A stretch of 64,000 bases of DNA from [Clostridium] hylemonae DSM 15053 (GTDB lineage: Bacteria > Bacillota > Clostridia > Lachnospirales > Lachnospiraceae): the NCBI RefSeq assembly GCF_008281175.1, contig NZ_CP036524.1, positions 2,976,001-3,040,000 on the forward strand, in the 5' to 3' direction. Position 1 is the stretch's first letter. Each line of letters starts with the position of its first letter. Shown here piece after piece: positions 23,747-31,456 of this stretch. The translations under genes were made by a program, and so were the position numbers. Under the pieces are notes generated by a model, which saw only the letters and a program-made list of their open reading frames with translations, did no database searches and was not told the origin of the DNA.

Positions 23747-25669
23747 ATGAATATAAGGGATATTGCAGCCGCCGCAAACGTATCTGTCTCAACTGTTTCC
23801 AAGGTACTGAACCAGAAAGACCGTGATATAAGCGAAGCGACCCGCGAGAGGGTGCTCGCCGTTATCAAAGAATATAATTATACCCCTTATTCCAATATAA
23901 GAGAGACACAGGCCGGGAAGAGCTTTACTGTAGCGCTTGTCATTCACCCTTCGCTCATAAAAAGAAAGCTCATCACGACGCTGGAACAGCATCTGGCCGT
24001 CAGCGGATACAGTTTACTGCTCTGCACGCTGGATACCTCGGACTTTTCCATGGCCCGGCAGCTGAATGTGCTTCGCTCAAAGCGCGTTGAGGGCATCATT
24101 TTCCACGCCATTGACGAGCGTTATATCGAAGCCTTTAACAAGGGGAACAGTTCCGGCATCCCTACTGTCTTTTTAAACCAGGAACCGGTCACCAACAAGA
24201 TAAGCATACGCTGCGACTATTCCTCCATAGCGTATGCCGCGGTTAAGCTTCTTATAAACCACGGACATTCCCGCATCGGCTGCGTGCTTGACTCCGCTTC
24301 TGACAACAGCGGCGCGGCAAAAGACGGCTATCTGCGCGCCTTATTTGAAAATTCGCTGCCGCGCGACGACACTTTGGTCATTTCCTGCAAATCCGACGCA
24401 CACAATACACATGCCACATATGAGCAGTTATTTGAACAGGATATCACTGCGCTGTTCTGCCAGAACGCCGTGCTCGCCGCCAGCGCCTATACCTTTTTAC
24501 ACGAGATGAATATTTCCATACCTGACGAGGTCTCCATCGTGTGCGGCGAGACGAATGAACTGGCCCAAATACTGTATCCGCCCGTCACCTCTGTGGAACT
24601 GCCTTATGACACACTCGGACGTCTGGCAACGAGAACTATTTTGGACCTGATCGAAACTCACGCGGAGCTGCCCAGATCACTTACCGTGGAGCCTGTCATC
24701 CACAAGGGGGACAGCCTCGCCCTCCCGGGTGCAAGCCGTACGAAAATAGCGGTCATAGGAAATATGAATATGGATACTATCATAAGTACGGACAAGATCC
24801 CGTCCCCCGGCGAGCTTATTATCTCAAATAATATATTCAGCACCCCCGGAGGAAAAGGGATCAATCAGGCGATCGGCGCCGGGAAACTGGGGGGGTTTGT
24901 GTATGCCATAGGAAGGCTCGGTGATGATTCAGAAGGACACATCATCTCTGATACGCTGTCTTCTTACAACATCAAGACCGAAGGTATCTATATTGACAAT
25001 TCCACCTCCACCGGAAAAGCTTTTATCACCGTGCCGGACGGCAGCAACAGCTGTGTCATTTCTTATCCTGGCGCCAACGCTTTTTTTGATGTAGAGCAGC
25101 TCAACAAATGTACGCACCTTCTCACCAACACAGACTATTGCCTCATTTCCACCGAATTGTCCCCAGAGGTCGTCGCCTATGCCATCAAGCGCTGTAAGAA
25201 GCTTAATGTGAAAATATTCCTCAAACCGGCTACCACGAGCAAGATAGAACGGACGCTGCTGAGTAAAATAGATTATCTTGTGCCGAACGAAACCGAACTG
25301 GAGCAGCTCGTCCCCGGTCCTGAGACAATTCCGGAAAAGGCAGAAGAACTATTTAAGCTCTGTAAAAATACGATCATCGTAACTATGGGAGCTAAAGGCT
25401 GTTATTTAAAAAGCTCCGAATACAGTCATTTCTTCCCTGCCGCGCCTTTCTCACCCGTAGATACGACCGGAGCCGCCAACTGCTTCATCAGCGCTCTGGC
25501 CGTTTCTCTCGGAGAGGGGAACGATCTTCCATACAGCATCTGCTTTGCGGCTTACGCCGCCGGTCTGAGCGTCACACAGCAGGGAACACAGCTGTCATTC
25601 CCAAGCAGGGCACAGCTCGATATTTATCAGGATGACATACACGCCATGTATGTGGAGAGCGGACTTTAA
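23747..25669 (+). CDS. LacI-family regulator fused to a PfkB (ribokinase-like) domain with altered catalytic site
   Basis: A 640-residue fusion. Residues 1-55 are a LacI-type helix-turn-helix (NIRDIAAAANVSVSTVSKVL), 58-335 a periplasmic-binding-protein-type sensor, and 345-640 a PfkB/ribokinase domain starting IAVIGNMNMDTI. In the kinase part, the substrate loop GGKGINQA is kept, but the signature expected as DTTGAGD reads DTTGAAN: the catalytic base Asp is Asn578 and the Gly before it is Ala. The domain is therefore probably unable to phosphorylate and may serve as a second ligand sensor. The start follows GGAGG (23733-23737). The gene faces the catabolic operon and is its likely regulator. 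Confidence 0.9.
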   Translation: MNIRDIAAAANVSVSTVSKVLNQKDRDISEATRERVLAVIKEYNYTPYSNIRETQAGKSFTVALVIHPSLIKRKLITTLEQHLAVSGYSLLLCTLDTSDFSMARQLNVLRSKRVEGIIFHAIDERYIEAFNKGNSSGIPTVFLNQEPVTNKISIRCDYSSIAYAAVKLLINHGHSRIGCVLDSASDNSGAAKDGYLRALFENSLPRDDTLVISCKSDAHNTHATYEQLFEQDITALFCQNAVLAASAYTFLHEMNISIPDEVSIVCGETNELAQILYPPVTSVELPYDTLGRLATRTILDLIETHAELPRSLTVEPVIHKGDSLALPGASRTKIAVIGNMNMDTIISTDKIPSPGELIISNNIFSTPGGKGINQAIGAGKLGGFVYAIGRLGDDSEGHIISDTLSSYNIKTEGIYIDNSTSTGKAFITVPDGSNSCVISYPGANAFFDVEQLNKCTHLLTNTDYCLISTELSPEVVAYAIKRCKKLNVKIFLKPATTSKIERTLLSKIDYLVPNETELEQLVPGPETIPEKAEELFKLCKNTIIVTMGAKGCYLKSSEYSHFFPAAPFSPVDTTGAANCFISALAVSLGEGNDLPYSICFAAYAAGLSVTQQGTQLSFPSRAQLDIYQDDIHAMYVESGL

Positions 25670-25676
25670 CGCGGCG

Positions 25677-25705
25677 CAGCCGGGCCGCACCCGCCCGGCT
25701 GTTTT
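25677..25705 (+). terminator. Terminator of the LacI-PfkB gene
   Basis: CAGCCGGGC (25677-25685) and GCCCGGCTG (25693-25701) form a perfect 9-bp GC stem with a 7-base loop, followed by TTTT. It begins eight bases after the stop codon. Confidence 0.9.
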
Positions 25706-25720
25706 ATGCCGCAGCTGAAA

Positions 25721-25757
25721 AATACCTCAAAGCATCCTGTCTATGCTTTGAGGTATT
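25721..25757 (-). terminator. Terminator of the nitroreductase-like gene
   Basis: A perfect 15-bp inverted repeat (25721-25735 and 25743-25757, arm AATACCTCAAAGCAT) with a 7-base loop, followed on the minus strand by TTTTTC. The stop codon of the gene lies within the hairpin, so the last five codons form one arm. Confidence 0.85.
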
Positions 25758-26502
25758 TATATTTTGCCGTCAGTGTCTCTCTCTCTTCCCCGCCTTCATC
25801 ATAAAACAATTCTCTTTCAAATTGTATCTTCTCATGGCGGAGACATAATTCCAGGAACAAAAGAAAGATCCCCATATCGATCCGGTTGTAGTATGTCACC
25901 TTATGAGCGGGCATGATCCCCCGCCTGCCGGGCTTCCTGTATCTGAACACTAAGAGACACCCTTCGCGGTTTTCCACCAGCCACGGCTGCGTATTGCAGG
26001 CGCTGGGCGCAAACCTTGCGATGCCGGCAGCATTCCCTATATACGGCCCGTCCCAGATCTCCTCCACCGGTTTTCTCTTACTTTTAAACATGTCTTTTCT
26101 GAACTTGTTCTCCCGCACTTTTTGGACCGCGATCATGATAACAAATTCCATGTTATCTTTTTCCGGTTCATCTGCTTTTCCTATGCCGAACCAGAGCGCC
26201 CCGATATTCAGGGAGGCAAGGTACAGATCAAGCTGTTCCCCCACATATCCGATATTCTGCAGATAATTGTCCTTTTTCTCACTATACAGCAGTAAACAAT
26301 ATTCCTGTCCTCGCTTACATGTCGTATGCCCGGCGGAACATATCTGCATGTCGATCTTGATATCCTTATCGAGCGGTATGAATTGTTTGAATTTTTTCTG
26401 AATGTGCTGTAACTCCTCTAATGTTATCGCTTCGCCTTCAGCGCCTCTGAATACGTGAAATGATCTGCGTTTGAAGATCATTTCATATAATAGATCGTCC
26501 AT
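25741..26502 (-). CDS. Nitroreductase-family protein (TM1586-like)
   Basis: A 253-residue protein with the layout of the two-domain TM1586-type nitroreductases: an N-terminal MIFKRRSFHVF segment (the arginine-rich start of nitroreductases) and a C-terminal GIARFAPSACNTQPW motif in which Ser/Asn/Gln residues bind FMN phosphate. The first half lacks most of the FMN loop residues. Oxidoreductase action with FMN and NAD(P)H on an unknown substrate is likely. It stands alone, with its own terminator and about 120 bases of AT-rich sequence upstream that hold no other gene. Confidence 0.75.
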   Translation of the reverse strand: MDDLLYEMIFKRRSFHVFRGAEGEAITLEELQHIQKKFKQFIPLDKDIKIDMQICSAGHTTCKRGQEYCLLLYSEKKDNYLQNIGYVGEQLDLYLASLNIGALWFGIGKADEPEKDNMEFVIMIAVQKVRENKFRKDMFKSKRKPVEEIWDGPYIGNAAGIARFAPSACNTQPWLVENREGCLLVFRYRKPGRRGIMPAHKVTYYNRIDMGIFLLFLELCLRHEKIQFERELFYDEGGEERETLTAKYKYLKA

Positions 26503-26621
26503 TGCTTTCCCCTCCGTATAAACAGAGGATATTATGATTTAAAATATAATTCAACCTTATTTTTAAAATATTTTAACATTCCCACAATTACTGCCATATC
26601 TGTATAGCAGAATTATAACAA

Positions 26622-27005
26622 CTATCTTTTCTTCGCTATTATGTAGGACTGTAAGCCCTTTTGGCACCCATTTTTTTCATAAAACTCCTCTGCTCCGGGC
26701 TGTGCGCCAAAATACAGCATAGTTGGGGTATTTTTTCTGGCAAGCTGGAGAAGACTGCTGCCGATTCCCTGTTTCTGATACTCAGGAAGAACGAGCAGTT
26801 CCGTAATTGTTCCAAAATAATAGCCATCTGTAAGAACACGTAGACAGCCCACAAGCATTTTATCATCATAAGCAGATATATTCAGCGTTTTTGATAATGC
26901 CGCCTGCGTTTTATCCACATCATAATCCCCGGGCCACACTCTGTTTACGAAAGAGATAAAAACTGAGGCATTAAGCTTCTGGTCATTTACTTCATATTCT
27001 ATCAT
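26622..27005 (-). CDS. GNAT-family N-acetyltransferase
   Basis: A 127-residue short GNAT protein. The acetyl-CoA binding motif is LLVLPEYQKQGIGSSLLQLA (QXXGXG), and the C-terminal PGAEEFYEKNGCQKG is the typical end of small GNATs. GGAGGTG seven bases before the ATG at 27005 decides the start; an upstream ATG that is part of the Shine-Dalgarno region is rejected. Base composition is more AT-rich than the metabolic genes to the left, as is the rest of this small accessory region. The substrate is unknown. Confidence 0.8.
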   Translation of the reverse strand: MIEYEVNDQKLNASVFISFVNRVWPGDYDVDKTQAALSKTLNISAYDDKMLVGCLRVLTDGYYFGTITELLVLPEYQKQGIGSSLLQLARKNTPTMLYFGAQPGAEEFYEKNGCQKGLQSYIIAKKR

Positions 27006-27057
27006 TTCCCGCACCTCCATAGATTTAAAGCAAATCTCATGAAACTTTGATATGGCT

Positions 27058-27447
27058 TTATTTGTTTTCTAAGGACACCGGAAAACCATCTGTTTCTTCG
27101 GCAATCCGGTCGTCAACTGAGAACTTTTCCTCTTTCATTTTCGTCTCGGTAACTCTATACTCTTTTTCTGCCCCATTCTTGTCTATGGCATATATCACTA
27201 TATCTGATGAATCTTTTATTGTTTCGATCCTGCTTACTTTCATCATATTTTCAGAAAGTCTTTTATCCTTCGCAGAACCGACCGCCATACCGATGCACAT
27301 ACCTAACGGGATTCCAAAACACAGTCCCATAGACATATTATCAGTATAGATGATCTGTCCGAATACTAAGCCAATGGATACGCCAAAGCACATCCCAAGG
27401 CTCATATACATCGTTGTATACTTTTTGACTGAATCTTTTTTATCCAA
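27058..27447 (-). CDS. Small membrane protein with two glycine-rich helices
   Basis: A 129-residue protein that I do not recognise. It probably starts at the TTG at 27447, because GAGGAGG lies eight bases before it. Residues about 10-60 form two hydrophobic segments with an internal repeat, each containing a G(M/L)CFG pattern (SLGMCFGVSIGL and SMGLCFGIPLGMCIG). The remaining 70 residues are charged and probably cytoplasmic, with beta-rich text such as IVIYAIDKNGAEKEYRV. The GMC-repeat helix pair resembles small membrane proteins often found singly in Clostridia. It lies 52 bases downstream of nothing obvious and just before the acetyltransferase on the same strand. Confidence 0.65.
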   Translation of the reverse strand: MDKKDSVKKYTTMYMSLGMCFGVSIGLVFGQIIYTDNMSMGLCFGIPLGMCIGMAVGSAKDKRLSENMMKVSRIETIKDSSDIVIYAIDKNGAEKEYRVTETKMKEEKFSVDDRIAEETDGFPVSLENK

Positions 27448-27509
27448 ACTATTGATCCTCCTCAAACTCCAATCTACCGATTTTATAATTTATAGTGATA
27501 CTAATTTTC

Positions 27510-27549
27510 AAGCCTGTTCTATCTCGAATCACTGAATATAACAGGCTTT
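27510..27549. other. Inverted repeat in an otherwise empty stretch
   Basis: AAGCCTGTT (27510-27518) and AACAGGCTT (27541-27549) form a 9-bp stem with a 22-base loop. It is followed by a short direct repeat ATCCCGACCA at about 27570 and 27580. The 27448-27660 stretch has no gene that I can support; the repeat could be a terminator or the scar of an element border. Confidence 0.3.
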
Positions 27550-27666
27550 GTAAGTGGGGAGGGGTTGAATCCCGACCAAATCCCGACCAACAACAAATAT
27601 AAGCAAGCGACCTAAACTGTCAGAAAGGAAATCTTGTATATCCGTATATTGTTTTTAGAGATTAAT

Positions 27667-27695
27667 TTGACATTTTCCAATACACTTGTTAATAT
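27667..27695 (+). promoter_or_regulatory. Consensus promoter of the antisense RNA
   Basis: TTGACA (27667-27672), a 17-base spacer and TAATAT (27690-27695). The transcript would start near 27702 and has no open reading frame of any size, so it probably makes a small RNA that ends at the hairpin at 27749-27787. Confidence 0.65.
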
Positions 27696-27701
27696 ATAAC
27701 T

Positions 27702-27787
27702 ATAAAAGGTGTTACCGATAGACGGTTTCCCAATTTAATCAGTTATATAAAAAGTAACCTTTCCTTGGTCGGGGCGGTTACTTTTTT
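27702..27787 (+). ncRNA. Candidate type I antitoxin RNA
   Basis: An RNA of about 85 bases is predicted from the strong promoter at 27667 to the hairpin/T-run terminator ending at 27787. Its 3' end is antisense to the last codons and the 3' untranslated part of the 30-residue toxin gene on the minus strand (27778-27870). This convergent overlap is the usual layout of type I modules such as txpA/ratA and the Clostridium difficile CD-toxin/RCd pairs. Both transcripts use the same hairpin as terminator. The RNA's existence is inferred from promoter and terminator only. Confidence 0.55.
27749..27787. terminator. Bidirectional terminator shared by toxin mRNA and antisense RNA
   Basis: AAAAAGTAACC (27749-27759) and GGTTACTTTTT (27776-27786) form an 11-bp stem with a 16-base loop, with T runs on both sides. 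The right arm contains the stop codon and last two Lys codons of the toxin gene on the minus strand. Confidence 0.8.
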
Positions 27788-27870
27788 GTATGGTTTATGT
27801 ATGCAACTAGAATCGTTACAATGATTGCAAGAATCATTAGTACGATGGAGAGCATTTCAAAATCACTCAT
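27778..27870 (-). CDS. Holin-like small hydrophobic toxin (Hol_Tox type)
   Basis: A 30-residue peptide with an acidic N-terminus (MSDFEMLS), one membrane helix (about residues 8-25) and a basic C-terminus (NHTKK). This matches the putative holin-like toxins of type I systems in Firmicutes, such as TxpA-like peptides, which insert in the membrane and halt growth. A very strong ribosome binding site, AGGAGGG, lies upstream. An out-of-frame short ATG (27874) in the leader might hinder translation. It lies beside a phage-type gene remnant, where such modules are common. The gene is shorter than usual gene-finder limits. Confidence 0.7.
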   Translation of the reverse strand: MSDFEMLSIVLMILAIIVTILVAYINHTKK

Positions 27871-27900
27871 ACATTCGCCCTCCTTTCCTAGATTTCACAA

Positions 27901-28262
27901 TTGGATAAAACCAATTTAGATTTCTATGTAATCAGAGGGTTCAGTCCCTCTGTCAGAGGGCAAACCGCCTATTCCGTTATGGTAACACCTAATTATATTT
28001 TAACAAAGCAACTGCCAAATAGCAATTTAAACTCTCTCCCCGTAATTGACTCTGGAAAGATAACGGCAACAGTGACAAAAGCTGCCGTCACAAATATTAC
28101 AATACCATTTACAAAAGAATTTTCAGAGGCCCCAATCCTCACTTTTTCATGGATTACATCACAAATGACAGCCAAGGTTTCTCAATAAAAAGCGCAGGGG
28201 TAAAAAGTGCAGTTGTAAGCGTATATAGTTCCACCGATGCGCATGGCGTTACAGTTTATTAG
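27901..28262 (+). pseudogene. Remnant of a phage-type structural protein C-terminus
   Basis: Reading from 27901 gives up to 95 residues ending at TAA (28188) with no proper ribosome binding site or ATG. The text KAAVTNITIPFTKEFSEAPI resembles the beta-sandwich ends of phage tail or lectin-like proteins. In the next frame, from about 28150, the reading continues with SQGFSIKSAGVKSAVVS and ends VTVY at TAG (28262), as expected after a frameshift. It is therefore probably the decayed 3' end of a prophage gene. Family assignment is weak; that it is broken is fairly clear. The following 28263-28400 stretch shows nothing that I can support. Confidence 0.5.
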
Positions 28263-28400
28263 CCGGCCATATTAAGTTAATTATAGATTATTACATCAAA
28301 GAGGAAATAAAAAAAAGATCAGTATGTAGAGAGAACAAGGTAAACGGCGGCGGTATTACCAAACTACCAAAGCCAACCTATTTTTTAACTCTTAAAAAAA

Positions 28401-28424
28401 CGAAAACCCCCATAAAATGGGGGT
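28401..28424 (-). terminator. Terminator after the two tRNA genes
   Basis: ACCCCCAT (28406-28413) and ATGGGGGT (28417-28424) form an 8-bp stem with a 3-base loop; on the minus strand it is followed by TTTCGTTTTTTT. It ends the tRNA-Gln/tRNA-Pro transcript. Confidence 0.85.
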
Positions 28425-28428
28425 AAAA

Positions 28429-28502
<74 letters not shown>

Positions 28503-28556
28503 TTGTTTAGTTTACCGGATGCTATACAGACTGCATCCGGCGCCCCTGCCAAGGAA

Positions 28557-28627
28557 CTACGGATAGAGGATTTGAACCTCTACTAACAGAGTCAGAGTCT
28601 GCTGTGCTGCCATTACACCAATCCGCA
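28557..28627 (-). tRNA. tRNA-Gln (anticodon CTG)
   Basis: Cloverleaf on the minus strand with acceptor TGCGGAT/ATCCGTA (one G-U pair), T-arm AGAGG-TTCAAAT-CCTCT, anticodon loop CTCTGAC giving CTG, and discriminator base G. The CCA end is not encoded. Confidence 0.9.
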
Positions 28628-28712
28628 ATACAGCTCGTCATTTCTTTGACGGAACAAATATAATTATACCAAATAATTTTCAAAAATCAAGTCCTTTTTT
28701 ATATTTTTTTTA

Positions 28713-28756
28713 AAATACCGCAAATGAGTATAACTTTCGTTTCATCTGCGGTATTT
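28713..28756 (-). terminator. Terminator-like hairpin after the Eis-type gene
   Basis: Arms 28713-28727 and 28742-28756 (AAATACCGCA core with one mismatch further in) form a 14-pair stem with a 14-base loop. On the minus strand TTTT follows, then an A run. It probably ends the MATE-Eis transcript. Confidence 0.65.
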
Positions 28757-28797
28757 GAATGCTCCTGACAAAGCGTATGAAAAAATATCCCTGCAGA

Positions 28798-30006
28798 TTA
28801 AAAGTAATCAGATATATAAGGGGTCTGTTGTTCAATGGCATCCTCCAGCATATCAATGACGGCTTCACTCGTCTGCAATCTTCCGATTTTCGCGAGATAA
28901 TCCGGGCGTTTATAGCCCATGAGCATTGTCGTCATTGTCTGAATATTGATTTTATCCGGGCACTGCGCAGAGATTCGAGTGGCCTCTCCGTGCCCGTTTT
29001 CAGATATCCTCAATAAAAACGAACCTTGATTGCACTCCAGGATCGGGTCGGTCATTGTAAATCTCCATTCGCGCTCCGTGATGTCCGGCTTGAACGGATA
29101 TTGCGCTATAAATGCCGGAAAGTCCACGATCCTTGCCATATAATAGGGCGAAATAACTTCTTGAATACTGGCGTCCTCCAACAAAAAGGCTAAGGGTTCG
29201 TCCGTATAAGTGTTTCCCTCAACTTTGTCGATCATTGAAAAATGTGCTGATACAAAGTTCCACAGGCCTGTTCTGGCTTCTTCGGTATTGAAGATCATGT
29301 CCTTGATATGAAAAACCTCATTTTCGATCCAGTAGATGATATACCCGTCCGGCTCCTCGTTCTCGTTATAGTACACAGCCGACATAATATCGTCTTTATC
29401 CCAAAGCCAATACTCGTTCCACGCAAGATCATCCCTGATAATAGCGCCGTGGGTGTGCGCTGCATACCGGTCATACGCGGCCTTTAATTCCTCACTGTCC
29501 GTTTTGACGCGCCGGATCTCCCCTGTAACCTGCTGGTTTTTCGGAAGCTGATAATCTTTGATCTCATAGACGATTTTATCTGAGATCAGTTCCCAGCCCT
29601 TCCGTCGGTAGTAAGGGATCGAATATGGATACAGATAACAGATATACTGTCCCTTTTTCTGCATGTTTATCAACGCCTGCTGAAGCAGCTTATGCATCAG
29701 CCCCATATTTGAATATTCCGGATAAGTCCCAACACCGGTCAGCCCGCCCATAGAATATATCCTGCCAAAAACATTGATCTGCATAGGATAGACTGCTACC
29801 TGAGAAACTAATGTATCTCCGTCAAACCATCCAATCACATCTGCTTTTTCCATCGTTGGGAATTTGGCCCGTATGATTTCCTTTTCCTGCCATCCAACTG
29901 AATTTAGTTCCTGGTCCGTCACTTGGAACACATATCGCAGTAATGCATTATATTGTTCCAGATATCTGCTGTCAACTGACCGCATTTTTAATTTTCTTTT
30001 GATCAT
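28798..30006 (-). CDS. Eis-type N-acetyltransferase (GNAT plus SCP2-like domain)
   Basis: A 402-residue protein of the Eis family. The N-terminal GNAT domain has GVGTYPEYSNMGLMHKLLQQ (RXXG-like acetyl-CoA region) and YPYSIPYYRRKGWELIS; a second GNAT-like domain (about 165-280) and a C-terminal sterol-carrier-like domain (about 290-400) follow. Characterised relatives acetylate aminoglycosides or peptides at several amines; function here is open. Its start overlaps the stop of the MATE gene (ATGA), so the exporter and acetyltransferase are co-translated and probably act together in drug defence. Divergent MerR control is likely. Confidence 0.85.
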   Translation of the reverse strand: MIKRKLKMRSVDSRYLEQYNALLRYVFQVTDQELNSVGWQEKEIIRAKFPTMEKADVIGWFDGDTLVSQVAVYPMQINVFGRIYSMGGLTGVGTYPEYSNMGLMHKLLQQALINMQKKGQYICYLYPYSIPYYRRKGWELISDKIVYEIKDYQLPKNQQVTGEIRRVKTDSEELKAAYDRYAAHTHGAIIRDDLAWNEYWLWDKDDIMSAVYYNENEEPDGYIIYWIENEVFHIKDMIFNTEEARTGLWNFVSAHFSMIDKVEGNTYTDEPLAFLLEDASIQEVISPYYMARIVDFPAFIAQYPFKPDITEREWRFTMTDPILECNQGSFLLRISENGHGEATRISAQCPDKINIQTMTTMLMGYKRPDYLAKIGRLQTSEAVIDMLEDAIEQQTPYISDYF

Positions 30007-31352
30007 AGTCTAACCTCACTTAGATGATTTTCTTTTTTCCATCCTTTTTTATAGCGAAGAAACAGGCCTGCCGTGAGTATGAGCGTAAGGCCTTCTGCCA
30101 GCGTCGGGCTCCACCATATGCCGCGTCCTCCGAACAGAGCGGTGAGGACGCCAAGGCTCAGCACGAGCATGACGATACTTCTCGCCACCGATATGACCAT
30201 GGCCGATACCGGCCTCTCCACTGCCGTAAAATAGCCGCCGATCACGATATTGTATCCGGCCACGAGGAACGACAGCACGAAAATGCACATTACATGCACA
30301 GAGTAAGCGCTCAGTTCCGTGAGTTCTTTCGCTACGAACATTCCTACGATCCCTTTCGCCCCGAGAATACTTCCGGCTGTAAATGCCACAGACACGACCA
30401 CCGCGGCCACAATACCGTAACGCATCAGCTTCCGGCAGCGGTCCATCCGCTTCTGGCCGTAGTAGTAGCTGATGAGCGGCTGGTATCCCTGGGCGATTCC
30501 GACCATGGACATGATGGCAATAGAATTTACATATGAAATGATCGTATAACTTACGAGAGCGTCTTCGTTCAGGTAGCGCAGTATCGCCTGGTTGAACAGG
30601 AAGATGATCAGCCCTGTCGACAATTCTGTAATACCCGAGGGAAGCCCATTTTTGAACTCTCTCCACACAAGAGGCAGATCCAGCCTGAACTTCCTGAATT
30701 TGATGGTTCCCTTTCCCCCCAGAAAATGCATCAGATAAAGTCCGATAAGCGCTGCGTTGGACAGTCCCGTGGCAAGCGCCGCGCCGCTGATCCCCATATT
30801 CCATTCCATAACCATGAAATAGTCCAGCACTACATTCATGAGAGAACCTGTCGTCACGATGATCGTAGCGCGCTTCGGATAACCGTCTGTCTTGATCAGC
30901 ATCTCAAAGGAATATGCCAGAATGAAAAGTCCGGAGAACGGTACAAGCGTTCCGAGATAGTCCAGCACATACTCCCTGTTCTGGGCCGTTGCCCCGAGGA
31001 AGTCGGCAAAACGCTCCAGATTCAGCATCACAGCCAGCGTGATGATGACCGACAGTACGATGAGGAGAACAATATTCTGCGTAAATACTTCATTTGCCCG
31101 CCCGATATTCTTCTCACCGTGCAGGATCGCCACAACGGTAGACGTCCCGATCGCAAATAAGATCGATATCGCAAACAGCCCCATGACATACGGCATAGAT
31201 ATGTTAACCGCCGTCAGCGCCACCTCGGACACCCCTCTCGCAACAAATATACCATCTACCATCGTATATAGCGCAAATACCCACTGAGCAACGATAGACG
31301 GTATGATAAATCTTATAAAATCACCTTTCAGTGATTTTCCTTCCAATCTCAT
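30003..31352 (-). CDS. MATE-family multidrug efflux transporter
   Basis: A 449-residue protein with twelve membrane segments of the MATE fold; PYVMGLFAISILFAIGTSTV and GIAQGYQPLISYYYGQKRMDR are the conserved N- and C-half segments. It should export cationic compounds with sodium or protons. It is the first gene of a two-gene operon with the Eis-type acetyltransferase, divergent from a MerR regulator across 104 bases. Start at 31352 is preceded by GGAGAGA. Confidence 0.92.
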   Translation of the reverse strand: MRLEGKSLKGDFIRFIIPSIVAQWVFALYTMVDGIFVARGVSEVALTAVNISMPYVMGLFAISILFAIGTSTVVAILHGEKNIGRANEVFTQNIVLLIVLSVIITLAVMLNLERFADFLGATAQNREYVLDYLGTLVPFSGLFILAYSFEMLIKTDGYPKRATIIVTTGSLMNVVLDYFMVMEWNMGISGAALATGLSNAALIGLYLMHFLGGKGTIKFRKFRLDLPLVWREFKNGLPSGITELSTGLIIFLFNQAILRYLNEDALVSYTIISYVNSIAIMSMVGIAQGYQPLISYYYGQKRMDRCRKLMRYGIVAAVVVSVAFTAGSILGAKGIVGMFVAKELTELSAYSVHVMCIFVLSFLVAGYNIVIGGYFTAVERPVSAMVISVARSIVMLVLSLGVLTALFGGRGIWWSPTLAEGLTLILTAGLFLRYKKGWKKENHLSEVRL

Positions 31353-31378
31353 AATGATCTCTCCTTCATTCTTATACC

Positions 31379-31419
31379 TTGTAATTATACAATAAACCTT
31401 GGTATAATACTAAGGTCAA
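31379..31419. promoter_or_regulatory. Divergent MerR-controlled promoter region
   Basis: ACCTTGGTAT-A-ATACTAAGGT (31396-31416) is a 21-bp dyad matching at nine of ten arm positions. On the plus strand TTGTAA (31379-31384) and TATAAT (31403-31408), 18 bases apart, serve the regulator gene, so the -10 lies within the dyad. On the minus strand TTGACC (31414-31419) overlaps the dyad and TATTGT (31388-31393) lies 20 bases on, an over-long spacer of the kind MerR activators correct by DNA twisting. Confidence 0.65.
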
Positions 31420-31456
31420 GAGTTTTATTTTGAAGCCACAGCGCGGAGGTGTTCTT

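Noticed and set aside
27541-27640. Possible integrase C-terminal remnant or attachment site with ATCCCGACCA repeats
   Set aside because: Two short frames give text such as NPDQ, but neither is long enough to compare with an integrase, and no second copy of the repeat that would mark an att site is seen in the window.
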